A stretch of DNA of 64,000 nt, taken from Mycolicibacterium hippocampi (GTDB lineage Bacteria > Actinomycetota > Actinomycetes > Mycobacteriales > Mycobacteriaceae). Positions within the stretch are counted from its first letter, which is position 1. Each line of letters begins with the position of its first letter. The notes under the pieces were generated by a model. That model ran no database searches. It saw only the letters and a program-made list of their open reading frames with translations, and was not told the origin of the DNA. Positions 44,738-52,952 of this stretch are shown in pieces. Both the position numbers and the translations under genes were made by a program. The stretch spans positions 3,162,001 through 3,226,000 of the forward strand of contig NZ_BLLB01000002.1 of assembly GCF_010723735.1 (NCBI RefSeq). The letters run 5' to 3'.

Positions 44738-46930
44738 CTACCGCGCATTCAGCCCTGACAGGGCCGGCGGCAGCGGGTCCCGGTGCAGCACTCCCAGACG
44801 TTGGGTGGCCCGGGTGAGCGCGACATACAACTCGGCCGCGCCGCGTGGTCCGTCGGCGAGGATCCGTTCCGGCTCCACCACCAACACGGCGTCGAACTCC
44901 AGACCTTTGGCTTCCGCGGGGGTGACGGTGCCCGGCACACCGGGTGGCCCGATCACGATGCTGGTGCCTTCCCGGGCTGCTTCTTCTGCGGTGAACTCGT
45001 TGATGGCAGTGCCCAGTTCGCTCTCCTCGACCTGACGCGACCATGGCTGGACGCCTGTTGCGCGAACCGAGTCCGGCGGCCTGACCCCCGGTGCGAACTC
45101 GGCGAGAACCGCGGCGGCGACGTTCATGATCTCCGCGGGGGTGCGGTAGTTCGTCGACAGCGGCCGGTAGATCCAACGGCCGGGCACATAGGGCTCGAGC
45201 ATGGTGTCCCATGACGTGGCGCCTGCGGCCGACCGGCGTTGCGCCAGATCGCCCACCACGGTGAAAGACCTGCTCGGGCAACGTCGCATCAGCACCCGCC
45301 AGTCCATCTCGGAGAGTTCCTGGGCTTCGTCGACCACGACGTGCCGGTAGGTCCAGTCCCGATCCGCGGCGGCCCGCTCGTCGAGTTCACGGTTGTCGCG
45401 CTCGGTGAAGCGGTCGGCGAGGTCCTCGGCGTAGAGCATGTCGGTGGCCAGCAACTGGTCCTCGTCCTCCATGAGATCTTCCCGGCTGACCATGAGTTCC
45501 AGCACGCCTTCGGCGAACTCGGCCTCGGCCCGACGTTCTCGCTCGGCCGCCTGATCGGCGGTCTTGTCGCGACCCAGCAGGTCCACCAGTTCATCGAGCA
45601 GCGGCACGTCCGAGACCGTCCAGCGCTCGCCCTGCGCGCGAAACAGCGCGGGGTCGGCGCCTGCGGCCCGTAGCCGCTCGTGCGACGAGTAGAGCTCGCC
45701 GAGAAGGGTTTCCGGCGTCAGCGTCGGCCAGAGTTGGTCGAGCGCCGCCGCGAACCCGGCGTGGTCGCCGAGCTCGTCGACCAGTTCGGCCCGCAGATGT
45801 TCCCATGCGGCACGGTCCTCACGGGTCAGCCACCCCCGGCCGATCTTGGCGATCGCCCGTTCGGTGAGCACCCATGTGATGACGTCGGTGAAGACCGCGC
45901 GGGCGTCGTTGTGGGGCTGCTTGCTCGCGCGGGCCTCCTGGATGGCCCACTCGGCGGTCTCGGCGTCGATACGCACCGAGGTGTCGGCCAGTTCGATCGG
46001 AAGAGGGCTCTCGGGGACCCGTTGCCGGTCGGCGATCGCCGCGTCGAGCACGTCGAGCATCGTGCGCGAACCCTTGAGCCGTGCGGCCTCGGGTGGATCC
46101 TCGTCCGTCGCCCGCAGGCCGGGCACCAGGTCGCCGACGGTCAGGAACACCACATTGGATTCGCCCAGCGACGGCAGGACCCGCCCGACGTGGTTGAGGA
46201 AGGCCGGGTTGGGTCCGATCACGAGTACGCCGTGGTGCTCGATCCGTTGGCGCTGGGTGTAGAGCAGGTACGCCACCCGGTGCAGCGCGACGACGGTCTT
46301 GCCGGTCCCGGGGCCGCCTTCGATCACCAGCACCCCCTGATGGTCGAGGCGGATGATCTCGTCCTGCTCGGCCTGGATGGTCGCGACGATGTCGCGCATC
46401 CCGTCACCGCGGGGCGCGTTGACGGCGGCGAGCAGGGCGGCGTCGCCCGAGCCGCCGCGCTCACCGTCACCGGGACGGCCGAGGGTCTCGTCGGTGTAGT
46501 CGAGGACCAGCCGCCCGCGGGTGTGGAACTGCCTGCGGCGGCGCATGTTCTCCGGGGAGGCGCCGGTGGCGACGTAGAACGCGCGGGCCGCCGGCGCCCG
46601 CCAGTCCAGCAGCAGGGTGTCGTAGTCGTTCTCCTCGTCGAGGAGGCCGATCCGGCCGATGTACAGCCGTTCCCCCGCGAGGCTGTCCAACCGGCCGAAG
46701 CACAGCCCGCTGTCGGCCACATCCAGCCGGGACATCTGCCTGGCCAGCGCGCGGACCTCGGCATCGCGTTCCACCAGCGTCTGCCCGCTGCCGCGCAACA
46801 CCGACTTGTAGCGGTGTCCCACCCGCGCGCGCTCGGCGTCGAGCCGCTCGTAGAGCCCGGCGATGTAGCGCTTCTCGGACGCCAGTTCGGCGGCGTGGTC
46901 CTGAAGGTCTGTGTGTTCCTGAGTCGACAT
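44738..46930 (-). CDS. helD: HelD-type RNA polymerase-associated helicase
   Basis: This 730-residue superfamily 1 helicase-like protein has a coiled-coil N-terminus, Walker A GGPGTGKT (K211), an interrupted ATPase core with VVVDEAQELSEMDW (Walker B) and VVGDLAQRRSAAG, and C-terminal motifs AKGLEFDAVLVVEPER and YVALTRATQRL. This matches the actinobacterial HelD/HelR proteins that remove stalled RNA polymerase or rifampicin from DNA complexes; M. smegmatis HelD has been structurally studied. I do not see the rifampicin-associated element that precedes some helR genes. It is divergent from a LexA-controlled gene. Confidence 0.85.
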   Translation of the reverse strand: MSTQEHTDLQDHAAELASEKRYIAGLYERLDAERARVGHRYKSVLRGSGQTLVERDAEVRALARQMSRLDVADSGLCFGRLDSLAGERLYIGRIGLLDEENDYDTLLLDWRAPAARAFYVATGASPENMRRRRQFHTRGRLVLDYTDETLGRPGDGERGGSGDAALLAAVNAPRGDGMRDIVATIQAEQDEIIRLDHQGVLVIEGGPGTGKTVVALHRVAYLLYTQRQRIEHHGVLVIGPNPAFLNHVGRVLPSLGESNVVFLTVGDLVPGLRATDEDPPEAARLKGSRTMLDVLDAAIADRQRVPESPLPIELADTSVRIDAETAEWAIQEARASKQPHNDARAVFTDVITWVLTERAIAKIGRGWLTREDRAAWEHLRAELVDELGDHAGFAAALDQLWPTLTPETLLGELYSSHERLRAAGADPALFRAQGERWTVSDVPLLDELVDLLGRDKTADQAAERERRAEAEFAEGVLELMVSREDLMEDEDQLLATDMLYAEDLADRFTERDNRELDERAAADRDWTYRHVVVDEAQELSEMDWRVLMRRCPSRSFTVVGDLAQRRSAAGATSWDTMLEPYVPGRWIYRPLSTNYRTPAEIMNVAAAVLAEFAPGVRPPDSVRATGVQPWSRQVEESELGTAINEFTAEEAAREGTSIVIGPPGVPGTVTPAEAKGLEFDAVLVVEPERILADGPRGAAELYVALTRATQRLGVLHRDPLPPALSGLNAR

Positions 46931-46995
46931 GTGCCCCTCAACCTACGGAAGGCGCGACTGCTCCTTCTCCTACGACCATCCTCCTTGACGCGTAA

Positions 46996-47011
46996 TCGAA
47001 CGTGTGTTCGC
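46996..47011 (+). promoter_or_regulatory. LexA (SOS) box between helD and the radical SAM gene
   Basis: TCGAACGTGTGTTCGC fits the mycobacterial SOS consensus TCGAAC-N4-GTTCGA at 11 of 12 specified bases. It ends 7 bases before the radical SAM ATG. The M. tuberculosis homologue Rv2578c is known as a DNA-damage-inducible LexA-regulon member. Confidence 0.88.
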
Positions 47012-47018
47012 ATAGGGT

Positions 47019-48035
47019 ATGCGATGGGATCGTCAGGGCGTCAGCGTGGACGACGGTGCACTGCCAGGACTGCAGCGCATCGGCTTCGTCCGCAGGGTAC
47101 GCACTCCTCAGTTCGAGAACATCACCTTCCACGAGGTGCTGTGCAAGTCGGCGTTGAACAAGGTCCCGGGAACGGCTGACCACCTGCCCTTCGAGTACAC
47201 CGTCAATGGGTACCGCGGTTGCTCACATGCGTGCCGGTACTGCTTCGCCCGGCCCACCCACGAGTACCTGGAATTCGACTGCGGTCGCGACTTCGACACC
47301 CAGGTGGTGGTGAAGACCAACGTCGCCGAGGTGCTGCGCCGCGAGCTCCATCGACCGTCGTGGGGGAGGGAAACCGTTGCGCTGGGGACGAATACGGATC
47401 CCTACCAGCGGGCCGAGGGCCGCTACGCGTTGATGCCCGGGATCATCGCTGCGCTGGCCGACTCCGGAACGCCGTTTTCGATCTTGACCAAGGGCACGTT
47501 GCTGCGCCGGGACCTGCCGCTGCTGACCGAGGCGGCCCGCCGGGTCCGCGTCGGCGTGGCGGTGTCGCTGGCCGTGGGTGATCCGGAACTGCACAGCCGG
47601 GTCGAGGCGGGTACCCCGTCGCCCCAGGCGCGCCTCGGGCTGATCTCGGCGGTGCGGGCGGCAGGCCTCGACTGTCACGTCATGGTGGCGCCGGTGTTGC
47701 CATGTCTGACCGATTCGACCGAGCACCTCGATGACCTGCTCGGCCGCATCGCCGCGGCCGGCGCCACCAGCGCGACGGTGTTCGGACTGCATCTGCGAGG
47801 GTCGACCCGCGGGTGGTTCATGGACTGGTTGGGGCGGACCTACCCCGAGTTGGTCGGCGAGTATCGCCGGTTGTATCGGCGCGGCGCCTACCTGCCGCCG
47901 GAGTATCGCCACGAGCTCGGAACCCGGGTCTCCCCGCTGCTCACCAAGCACCGGTTGATGCGCGGCCCACAGCGCAGCGCACCGGCACGGGCAGTGCCCG
48001 CACCGGTGGTGGCTGCACAGCAGACGTTGTTTTGA
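47019..48035 (+). CDS. Rv2578c-like radical SAM protein, SOS regulated
   Basis: This 338-residue protein has the radical SAM cluster motif C68-x3-C72-x2-C75 (GCSHACRYCFARP) that binds a 4Fe-4S cluster and S-adenosylmethionine. The fold and motif recall spore photoproduct lyase-like repair enzymes, but the substrate is unknown. The sequence is close to M. tuberculosis Rv2578c throughout. It ends in QQTLF, which fits the QxxLF pattern used by DNA polymerases and repair factors to bind the DNA sliding clamp. The gene sits directly behind a LexA box. Together these suggest a DNA lesion or tolerance function at replication forks. Confidence 0.88.
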   Translation: MRWDRQGVSVDDGALPGLQRIGFVRRVRTPQFENITFHEVLCKSALNKVPGTADHLPFEYTVNGYRGCSHACRYCFARPTHEYLEFDCGRDFDTQVVVKTNVAEVLRRELHRPSWGRETVALGTNTDPYQRAEGRYALMPGIIAALADSGTPFSILTKGTLLRRDLPLLTEAARRVRVGVAVSLAVGDPELHSRVEAGTPSPQARLGLISAVRAAGLDCHVMVAPVLPCLTDSTEHLDDLLGRIAAAGATSATVFGLHLRGSTRGWFMDWLGRTYPELVGEYRRLYRRGAYLPPEYRHELGTRVSPLLTKHRLMRGPQRSAPARAVPAPVVAAQQTLF

Positions 48036-48053
48036 CGGCCCCTGCAGGGCCGT
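48035..48053. terminator. Terminator hairpin between the radical SAM gene and ectD
   Basis: ACGGCCC-CTGCA-GGGCCGT is a perfect 7-base stem with a 5-base loop immediately after the radical SAM stop and before the convergent ectD stop. No U tract follows. Confidence 0.6.
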
Positions 48054-48070
48054 TGGATGCGTACCGGTGA

Positions 48071-48982
48071 TCAGGTCGCGGCGGCGACGCTGAACGGTTG
48101 CTCGGTCCGGGCGGCGAGATATTCCGGGCGGGGGCTGTCCGCCCGGAACGGGGCGCACAGCCGGTTCTCCACCGAGTTGAACACCAGGAAGATGTTGGAT
48201 CGCGGGAACGGCGTGATGTTGGACGCCGACCCGTGCATCATGTTCGAGTCGAACCACAGGGCGTTGCCTGCGGGGCCGGTCACCTGGTCGATCCCGAACT
48301 GGTCGGCGGCTGCGGTCAACGTCGCCCGATCGGGCACCCCGATCTCCTGCTTGACCAGCGACGCCTGGTGGTGGTTCTGGGGCGTCTCACCGACACACGG
48401 GTAGAACGTCTTGTGCGATCCCGGCATGACCATCAGAGCCCCGTTGTAGGTGAAGTTCTCGGTCAGCGCGATGGAGCAGGACACCGCACGCATCAGCGGC
48501 ATGCCGTCTTCTGCGTGCCAGGTCTCGAAGTCGGAGTGCCAGTAGAAGCCGCCGCCGGTGAATCCGGGCATCAGGTTGATCCGTGCCTGGTGCAGGTAGA
48601 CGTCGCTACCCAGTAGTTGGCGCGCCACGGGCAGCACGGTGTCGAGCGTGACCACTTCGGCGATCAGGTCGCTGAGCAGATGCGGCTGGAAGACCGAACG
48701 GATGCCGCCGGAGGACTCACGGATGATCCGCGGGTCGCTGTCGTCGGCGCGTGCCCCGATCTGCTGGAGTTCGTCACGAACCGGCGGTAGCCAGTTCTCC
48801 TCGACGGTCCGGGGCCGCACCAGGTACCCGTTGGCGGTCATCGAAGTCAGGTCCGCGTCGGTGAGCGGCCCGTCGGACTCCTGGCCCCACACCGTCGGCT
48901 CGCGTCGTGCGATCGGCTCGACGGCATGCGGCAGCCGGGTGGGGTAGTGGTCGTGGCAGCGGTCGGTGCCGTCGGCGCTCAT
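48071..48982 (-). CDS. ectD: Ectoine 5-hydroxylase
   Basis: This 303-residue Fe(II)/2-oxoglutarate dioxygenase converts ectoine to 5-hydroxyectoine. The iron ligands H149, D151 (YWHSDFETW) and H250 (SNMMHGSASN) are present. The EctD signature FxWHSDFETWHxEDG-MP is complete. It overlaps the ectC stop by ATGA (start at 48982). It is the last gene of the ectABCD operon, so this organism should make both ectoine and hydroxyectoine. Confidence 0.95.
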   Translation of the reverse strand: MSADGTDRCHDHYPTRLPHAVEPIARREPTVWGQESDGPLTDADLTSMTANGYLVRPRTVEENWLPPVRDELQQIGARADDSDPRIIRESSGGIRSVFQPHLLSDLIAEVVTLDTVLPVARQLLGSDVYLHQARINLMPGFTGGGFYWHSDFETWHAEDGMPLMRAVSCSIALTENFTYNGALMVMPGSHKTFYPCVGETPQNHHQASLVKQEIGVPDRATLTAAADQFGIDQVTGPAGNALWFDSNMMHGSASNITPFPRSNIFLVFNSVENRLCAPFRADSPRPEYLAARTEQPFSVAAAT

Positions 48983-49371
48983 CGGATCGCCGCCGCGGGT
49001 GGGTAGGCTCCGCTCTCGTCATGCACCTCCTGCCCTGTGACGGGCGGATTGAACACGCACAGCATGCGCAACTGGGTGTGGCAGCTGACGCGGTGCCGCT
49101 CGTGGCCGTTGAGCAGGTACATCGATCCGGGAGCCAGCGGATGCTCCTCGCCGGTCTCGTGGTTGGTGAGGGTGCCGGTGCCTTCGACCACCCACACGGC
49201 CTCGACGTGATGCTGGTAGTGGAACTCACTCACCGAGCCGGGCTCGATGGTGGTCTCGTGGAACGAGAATCCGACGCCGTCATCGGCGAGGATGATCCGT
49301 TTGGACCGCCAGTGCTTGGCCGACACGTCACGTTCGGTGCCGGTTATCTCGGCGGTGGTACGCACGATCAA
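48979..49371 (-). CDS. ectC: Ectoine synthase
   Basis: This 130-residue cupin cyclises N-gamma-acetyl-diaminobutyrate to ectoine. The EctC pattern is intact, including SKRIILADDGVGFSFHETT, the metal/substrate region HYQHHVEAVWVVEGTG and the C-terminal FNPPVTGQEVHDESGAYPP motif. It lies between ectB and ectD with a 4-base overlap to ectD. Confidence 0.96.
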   Translation of the reverse strand: MIVRTTAEITGTERDVSAKHWRSKRIILADDGVGFSFHETTIEPGSVSEFHYQHHVEAVWVVEGTGTLTNHETGEEHPLAPGSMYLLNGHERHRVSCHTQLRMLCVFNPPVTGQEVHDESGAYPPAAAIR

Positions 49372-49405
49372 AGTCGCGTCTCCTTTCGGTCAGGTAGAGG
49401 GTGGG

Positions 49406-50695
49406 TCAGGACAGGGTCGCTGCGACCGATTCTGCCAGGATGTCGATGCCCTTATCCAGATCTTCCACCGTCGTGGTCAGCGGCGGGAGCAACTTGACCA
49501 CCTCGTCACGGGGGCCACTCGTCTCCATCGTCACGCCGCGGTCGAACGCCGCCCGGCACACCTCGCCGGCCTGGGAGGCTTCGGCGAACTTGAGCCCTTG
49601 GGCCATCCCGCGCCCGCGGGCGCTGACACCTTCGTGGGTCTGCGCGATGGCCTCGAGGCGATCCCTGACATGCCGACCCTTGGACTCTGTTTCATCTGCG
49701 AAAGAGTCTGAGGCCCAGTAGGTCTCGAGCGCCTTGGTGGCGGTGATGAATGCCGGGTTGTGGCCACGGAAGGTTCCGTTGTGTTCACCGGGCGTCCAGA
49801 CGTCCAGTTCGCGCCGGAACAGCGTCAGCGCCATCGGCAGGCCGTAGCCACTGATCGACTTGGACAGCGTCACGATGTCCGGCACGATGCCGGCTTCCTC
49901 GAAGCTGAAGAACCGTCCGGTGCGTCCGCACCCCATCTGCACGTCGTCGACGATGAGCAGGATGTCTCGGCGTCGGCACAGTTCGGCCAGTGCTTGCAGC
50001 CACTCAGCGCGGGCCACGTTCAGGCCACCCTCGCCCTGCACCGTTTCGACGATGACGGCCGCAGGGTGGTTGAGCCCACCGCCGGAATCGTCGAGCACCC
50101 GCTCGAACCAGTGGAAGTCCTCTGTCGCTCCGCCGAAGTAGTTGTCGTAGGGCATCGGGGTCGAATGGACCAGCGGGATGCCGGCGCCGGCGCGCTTCAT
50201 CGAGTTCCCGGTCACCGACAGTGCTCCCAGGGTCATGCCGTGGAAAGCGTTGGTGAAGTTGATGATCGACTCGCGGCCGGTCACCTTCCTGGCCAGCTTC
50301 AGGGCGGCTTCGACGGAGTTCGCCCCGGTGGGGCCTGGGAACTGCACCTTGTAGTCGAGGCCGCGTGGCCGCAGGATCAGCCGCTCGAACGTCTCGAGGA
50401 AGTCGGTCTTCGCCGAGGTCGCCATGTCGAGAGAGTGCACGATCATGTCACTGGCGAGGTAGTCGAGCAGAGGCTGCTTGAGGGCAGGGTTGTTGTGGCC
50501 GTAGTTCAGGGCCCCTGCGCCGGCGAAGAAGTCCAGATAGCGCCGGCCGGCGATGTCGGTCAGCCAGGAGCCTTGCGCGACCGCCATCGTGGTGGGCCAG
50601 CTGCGGCAGTAGCTGCGCACCTCGGATTCCACCGAGTGGTACACCTCGGGGAGGTCGGCATCGGTCATGGGTGGGTTGAGCTCTGAGATCGACAT
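49406..50695 (-). CDS. ectB: Diaminobutyrate-2-oxoglutarate transaminase
   Basis: This 429-residue class III PLP aminotransferase makes L-2,4-diaminobutyrate from aspartate semialdehyde with glutamate. The PLP lysine is in TLSKSISGYGLPMAL and the pyridine aspartate in IVDDVQMGCGRTG. The EctB hallmark SVESEVRSYCRSWPT is near the N-terminus. The ATG at 50695 has AGGG upstream. It follows ectA by 8 bases and precedes ectC by 34 bases. Confidence 0.96.
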   Translation of the reverse strand: MSISELNPPMTDADLPEVYHSVESEVRSYCRSWPTTMAVAQGSWLTDIAGRRYLDFFAGAGALNYGHNNPALKQPLLDYLASDMIVHSLDMATSAKTDFLETFERLILRPRGLDYKVQFPGPTGANSVEAALKLARKVTGRESIINFTNAFHGMTLGALSVTGNSMKRAGAGIPLVHSTPMPYDNYFGGATEDFHWFERVLDDSGGGLNHPAAVIVETVQGEGGLNVARAEWLQALAELCRRRDILLIVDDVQMGCGRTGRFFSFEEAGIVPDIVTLSKSISGYGLPMALTLFRRELDVWTPGEHNGTFRGHNPAFITATKALETYWASDSFADETESKGRHVRDRLEAIAQTHEGVSARGRGMAQGLKFAEASQAGEVCRAAFDRGVTMETSGPRDEVVKLLPPLTTTVEDLDKGIDILAESVAATLS

Positions 50696-50703
50696 AAGTC
50701 CCT

Positions 50704-51354
50704 TCACAGATCTGAGTTGTCGAGATTCGCGGTGATCGGACCGATCTGCAGGATCGGTTCGGCTTCGTGCGCCTGATCGGCATCGAGATGCTCGGCCAGG
50801 AATCGTTCGTGTTCGCTCATCGGCACACCGTGCCGTCGGGCGAAGGCACCGAACAACGCGCGCGAGGCTGTGTTACTGGGAGCGACTGTCGCCTCCACAG
50901 TGACGGGGTGACCATGGCGGTCTGCGCGGACCCATCGGGTCAGCGTGTCGAGCATCGTGCCCGCCAGGCCGGCACCCTGCGCGGATGCGGCTACGGCTAC
51001 CTGCCAGACGAACAGCACTTCCGGCCTGGTCGGCGGATGGTAGCCGGTGATCAACCCGCACAGCTCACCGTCGCGGTCCGCCACGATACATGTGTCGGCG
51101 AAATCGGTGGCCATCAACAGGTATGCGTAGGTGGAGTTGAGATCGAGAACCCCGGTCTCGGCGACCAGACGGTGCATCGCGATCGCGTCCGCGTCGGTCG
51201 GACGACGCAGATACCGCTGCCATGAATCAGGCTGTCCGGCTGAGTTGTTCACACCGCTTGGGCGCGCATTCGGACTTTTCAGTCCAGCGCGCGGCGCACG
51301 CACATCCACTTGGTTTTGTTCACCACCGAACAAGTATCGAGTTTCGTCAGTCAC
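50704..51354 (-). CDS. ectA: Diaminobutyrate N-acetyltransferase
   Basis: This GNAT-fold enzyme acetylates 2,4-diaminobutyrate using acetyl-CoA. The EctA core is clear from about residue 45 (RRPTDADAIAMHRLVAETGVLDLNSTYAYLL) to the end, with acetyl-CoA-binding VAASAQGAGLAGTML. With the GTG at 51354 the protein has 216 residues, longer than the usual about 170 residues; a GTG at 51309 would shorten it to 201, and the N-terminal extension is not conserved-looking. It is the first gene of ectABCD. Confidence 0.9.
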   Translation of the reverse strand: MTDETRYLFGGEQNQVDVRAPRAGLKSPNARPSGVNNSAGQPDSWQRYLRRPTDADAIAMHRLVAETGVLDLNSTYAYLLMATDFADTCIVADRDGELCGLITGYHPPTRPEVLFVWQVAVAASAQGAGLAGTMLDTLTRWVRADRHGHPVTVEATVAPSNTASRALFGAFARRHGVPMSEHERFLAEHLDADQAHEAEPILQIGPITANLDNSDL

Positions 51355-51686
51355 GTCATCGGTGGTTCGACCGTATTTCAGCAAATGGGCAGAAGCAAGC
51401 AGCGGCAACGCCGAACTCGGTGGTCGAGAGGTCGCCGCCAGGGGTCTCACCTGCCCTGATGCCGGTCCGGACGCGACGATCTATGGTTTCGGTGCTGTTA
51501 CCGAATTGTTATCGACCGTTGTGCCGCGAGCCGGGCGCAAGTCCGACATTGCCTGCCGCGCAACGCTTGTCCGAACCATTAGCGAACTTATGTCGACTAT
51601 GACCCGGATCACATCCCCGGGCAAACACAGAGCCGTCGCTGTGAGTTGCGCTACGGCAGATGCCGGTGGTCCGGTTCAGGTGACGG
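51355..51686. other. Intergenic region upstream of ectABCD
   Basis: This 332-base gap separates the ectA start from the end of an acyl-CoA dehydrogenase gene on the same strand, so it must carry the ect promoter. It is less G/C rich than the surroundings, with the stretch TGTTACCGAATTGTTATCG. On the minus strand CATAGAT near 51483 could be a -10 element. No coding frame is convincing. Confidence 0.55.
51497..51513 (-). promoter_or_regulatory. GlnR-like binding site before ectABCD
   Basis: On the minus strand the sequence reads GATAACAATTCGGTAAC, two GnTAAC half sites with the AC-N9-AC spacing of the actinobacterial nitrogen regulator GlnR. It lies about 145 bases before the ectA GTG. GlnR control of ectABCD has been reported in Streptomyces, which makes the site plausible. 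Confidence 0.5.
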
Positions 51687-52952
51687 CTACTGGCGGCCGC
51701 GTTTGACCTGATTGAAGGGAACGCCCCGGTCGGCCGCGGGCTCCCGGGGAAAGCCGAGGATGCGTTCGCCGATGACGTTGCGGGCCATCTCCGAACTACC
51801 GCCGCCCAACGACCCCGTCTGCCGGGACAGGTAACGGACGCCGACGCTGTCCATGAGGCCTGCGAGGTCCCCGCCTTCGTCGACCACACCGGCAGTGCCG
51901 GCGATGGCCAACGCCGTGTCGATCTCCAGTTCGGTGGTTTCGGCGTGGAAGAGCCGGATCAACGTGCCCGCGTTCGGCGGTAGCGAGCCCTCCGCGATGG
52001 ACTGCGCCACGTGGGCGATGAGCTGCTCCTTGACCGCGCGGCGCACCAACGCACGACCCGCGAGGTCCTGGACCCGCTGATCGTCGGCCTGTCCGGTGAT
52101 CTCGGCCAGTTCGACATGGTCGGGTGGCATCTCATGGGCGTTCTCTGCGCCGGATCCGCTGGCGAACTCCGACCCGCCCCCGACCGCGCGGCGCTCGTGA
52201 AAGAGCTGCCGAGAGGCCACTTCCCAGCCCTTGTTGACTTCACCGACAACTGCGTCGTCACCGAGTTCGAGTCCGTCGAAGAACTCCTCGCAGAACTCTT
52301 CGGAACCGTTGACCTCTTTGATCCGGCGCATCGTGATACCGGGGGAGTTCAGCGGCACCAGGAACATCGTCAGTCCCTCGTGCTTGGGCAGGTTCCAGTC
52401 GGTACGGGCCAGCAGCAAGCCGTAGTCGCCGGCGAACGCGCTGGTGCTCCACGTCTTGGCACCGTTGACCACCCACTTGCCGTCACGGCGGTCGGCGCGG
52501 GTGATGACGCCGGCGAGATCGGATCCGCCGCTGGGCTCGCTGAGTAGTTGCACCAGGATCTCGTCGCCGCGGATGGCGGCCGAGATGCGGTCGCGCTTCT
52601 GCGCCTCGCTACCCATGTCGAGGATCGTCGCGGCGCAAATCGTGAACGTGGGCACATTGAGGATCAGCGGCATCTCGTAGCAGCGGCACTCGGCATCGAA
52701 GGCCTTCTGGTAGGAGTAGTCCAGGCCGAGCCCGCCGTACTCCCGCGGGAAGCAGATCCCGGCGAAACCGCCCTCGTACAGCCGCTTCTGCAACTCCTTT
52801 GCGCGTTCCCAGGATTCGGCCTCGGCGCGCACCGCGAACGGTGGATGGTCGGGGTCGATGCGCGGCATGTTCGCTGCGAGCCAGGTGCGGGCGCGGGCCG
52901 CGAAGTCGGCGACCGATTCGCTGGTCCCGGTCGAGAGTGCGGTTTCGGTCAT
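51687..52952 (-). CDS. Acyl-CoA dehydrogenase, FadE29-like type
   Basis: This 421-residue acyl-CoA dehydrogenase has the FAD/acyl pocket motif LLSEPSGGSDLAG and the C-terminal LGGGSSEMARNVIGERILG motif, typical of the larger subunits of heteromeric mycobacterial dehydrogenases. The usual catalytic glutamate motif is not obvious in the C-terminal region, which fits a heteromeric partner. The ATG at 52952 overlaps the stop of the next dehydrogenase gene (ATGA). Paired fadE genes in mycobacteria often act on bulky CoA esters such as sterol side chains; the substrate here is unknown. Confidence 0.88.
   Translation of the reverse strand: MTETALSTGTSESVADFAARARTWLAANMPRIDPDHPPFAVRAEAESWERAKELQKRLYEGGFAGICFPREYGGLGLDYSYQKAFDAECRCYEMPLILNVPTFTICAATILDMGSEAQKRDRISAAIRGDEILVQLLSEPSGGSDLAGVITRADRRDGKWVVNGAKTWSTSAFAGDYGLLLARTDWNLPKHEGLTMFLVPLNSPGITMRRIKEVNGSEEFCEEFFDGLELGDDAVVGEVNKGWEVASRQLFHERRAVGGGSEFASGSGAENAHEMPPDHVELAEITGQADDQRVQDLAGRALVRRAVKEQLIAHVAQSIAEGSLPPNAGTLIRLFHAETTELEIDTALAIAGTAGVVDEGGDLAGLMDSVGVRYLSRQTGSLGGGSSEMARNVIGERILGFPREPAADRGVPFNQVKRGRQ

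Noticed and set aside
46931-47018. Rifampicin-associated element upstream of helD.
   Set aside because: No inverted repeat resembling the reported element is present in the short gap, so rifampicin induction is not supported.
45680-47179. Long open frame of about 500 codons antisense to helD.
   Set aside because: HelD motifs are complete on the minus strand; the plus-strand product is low-complexity and has no recognised domain.
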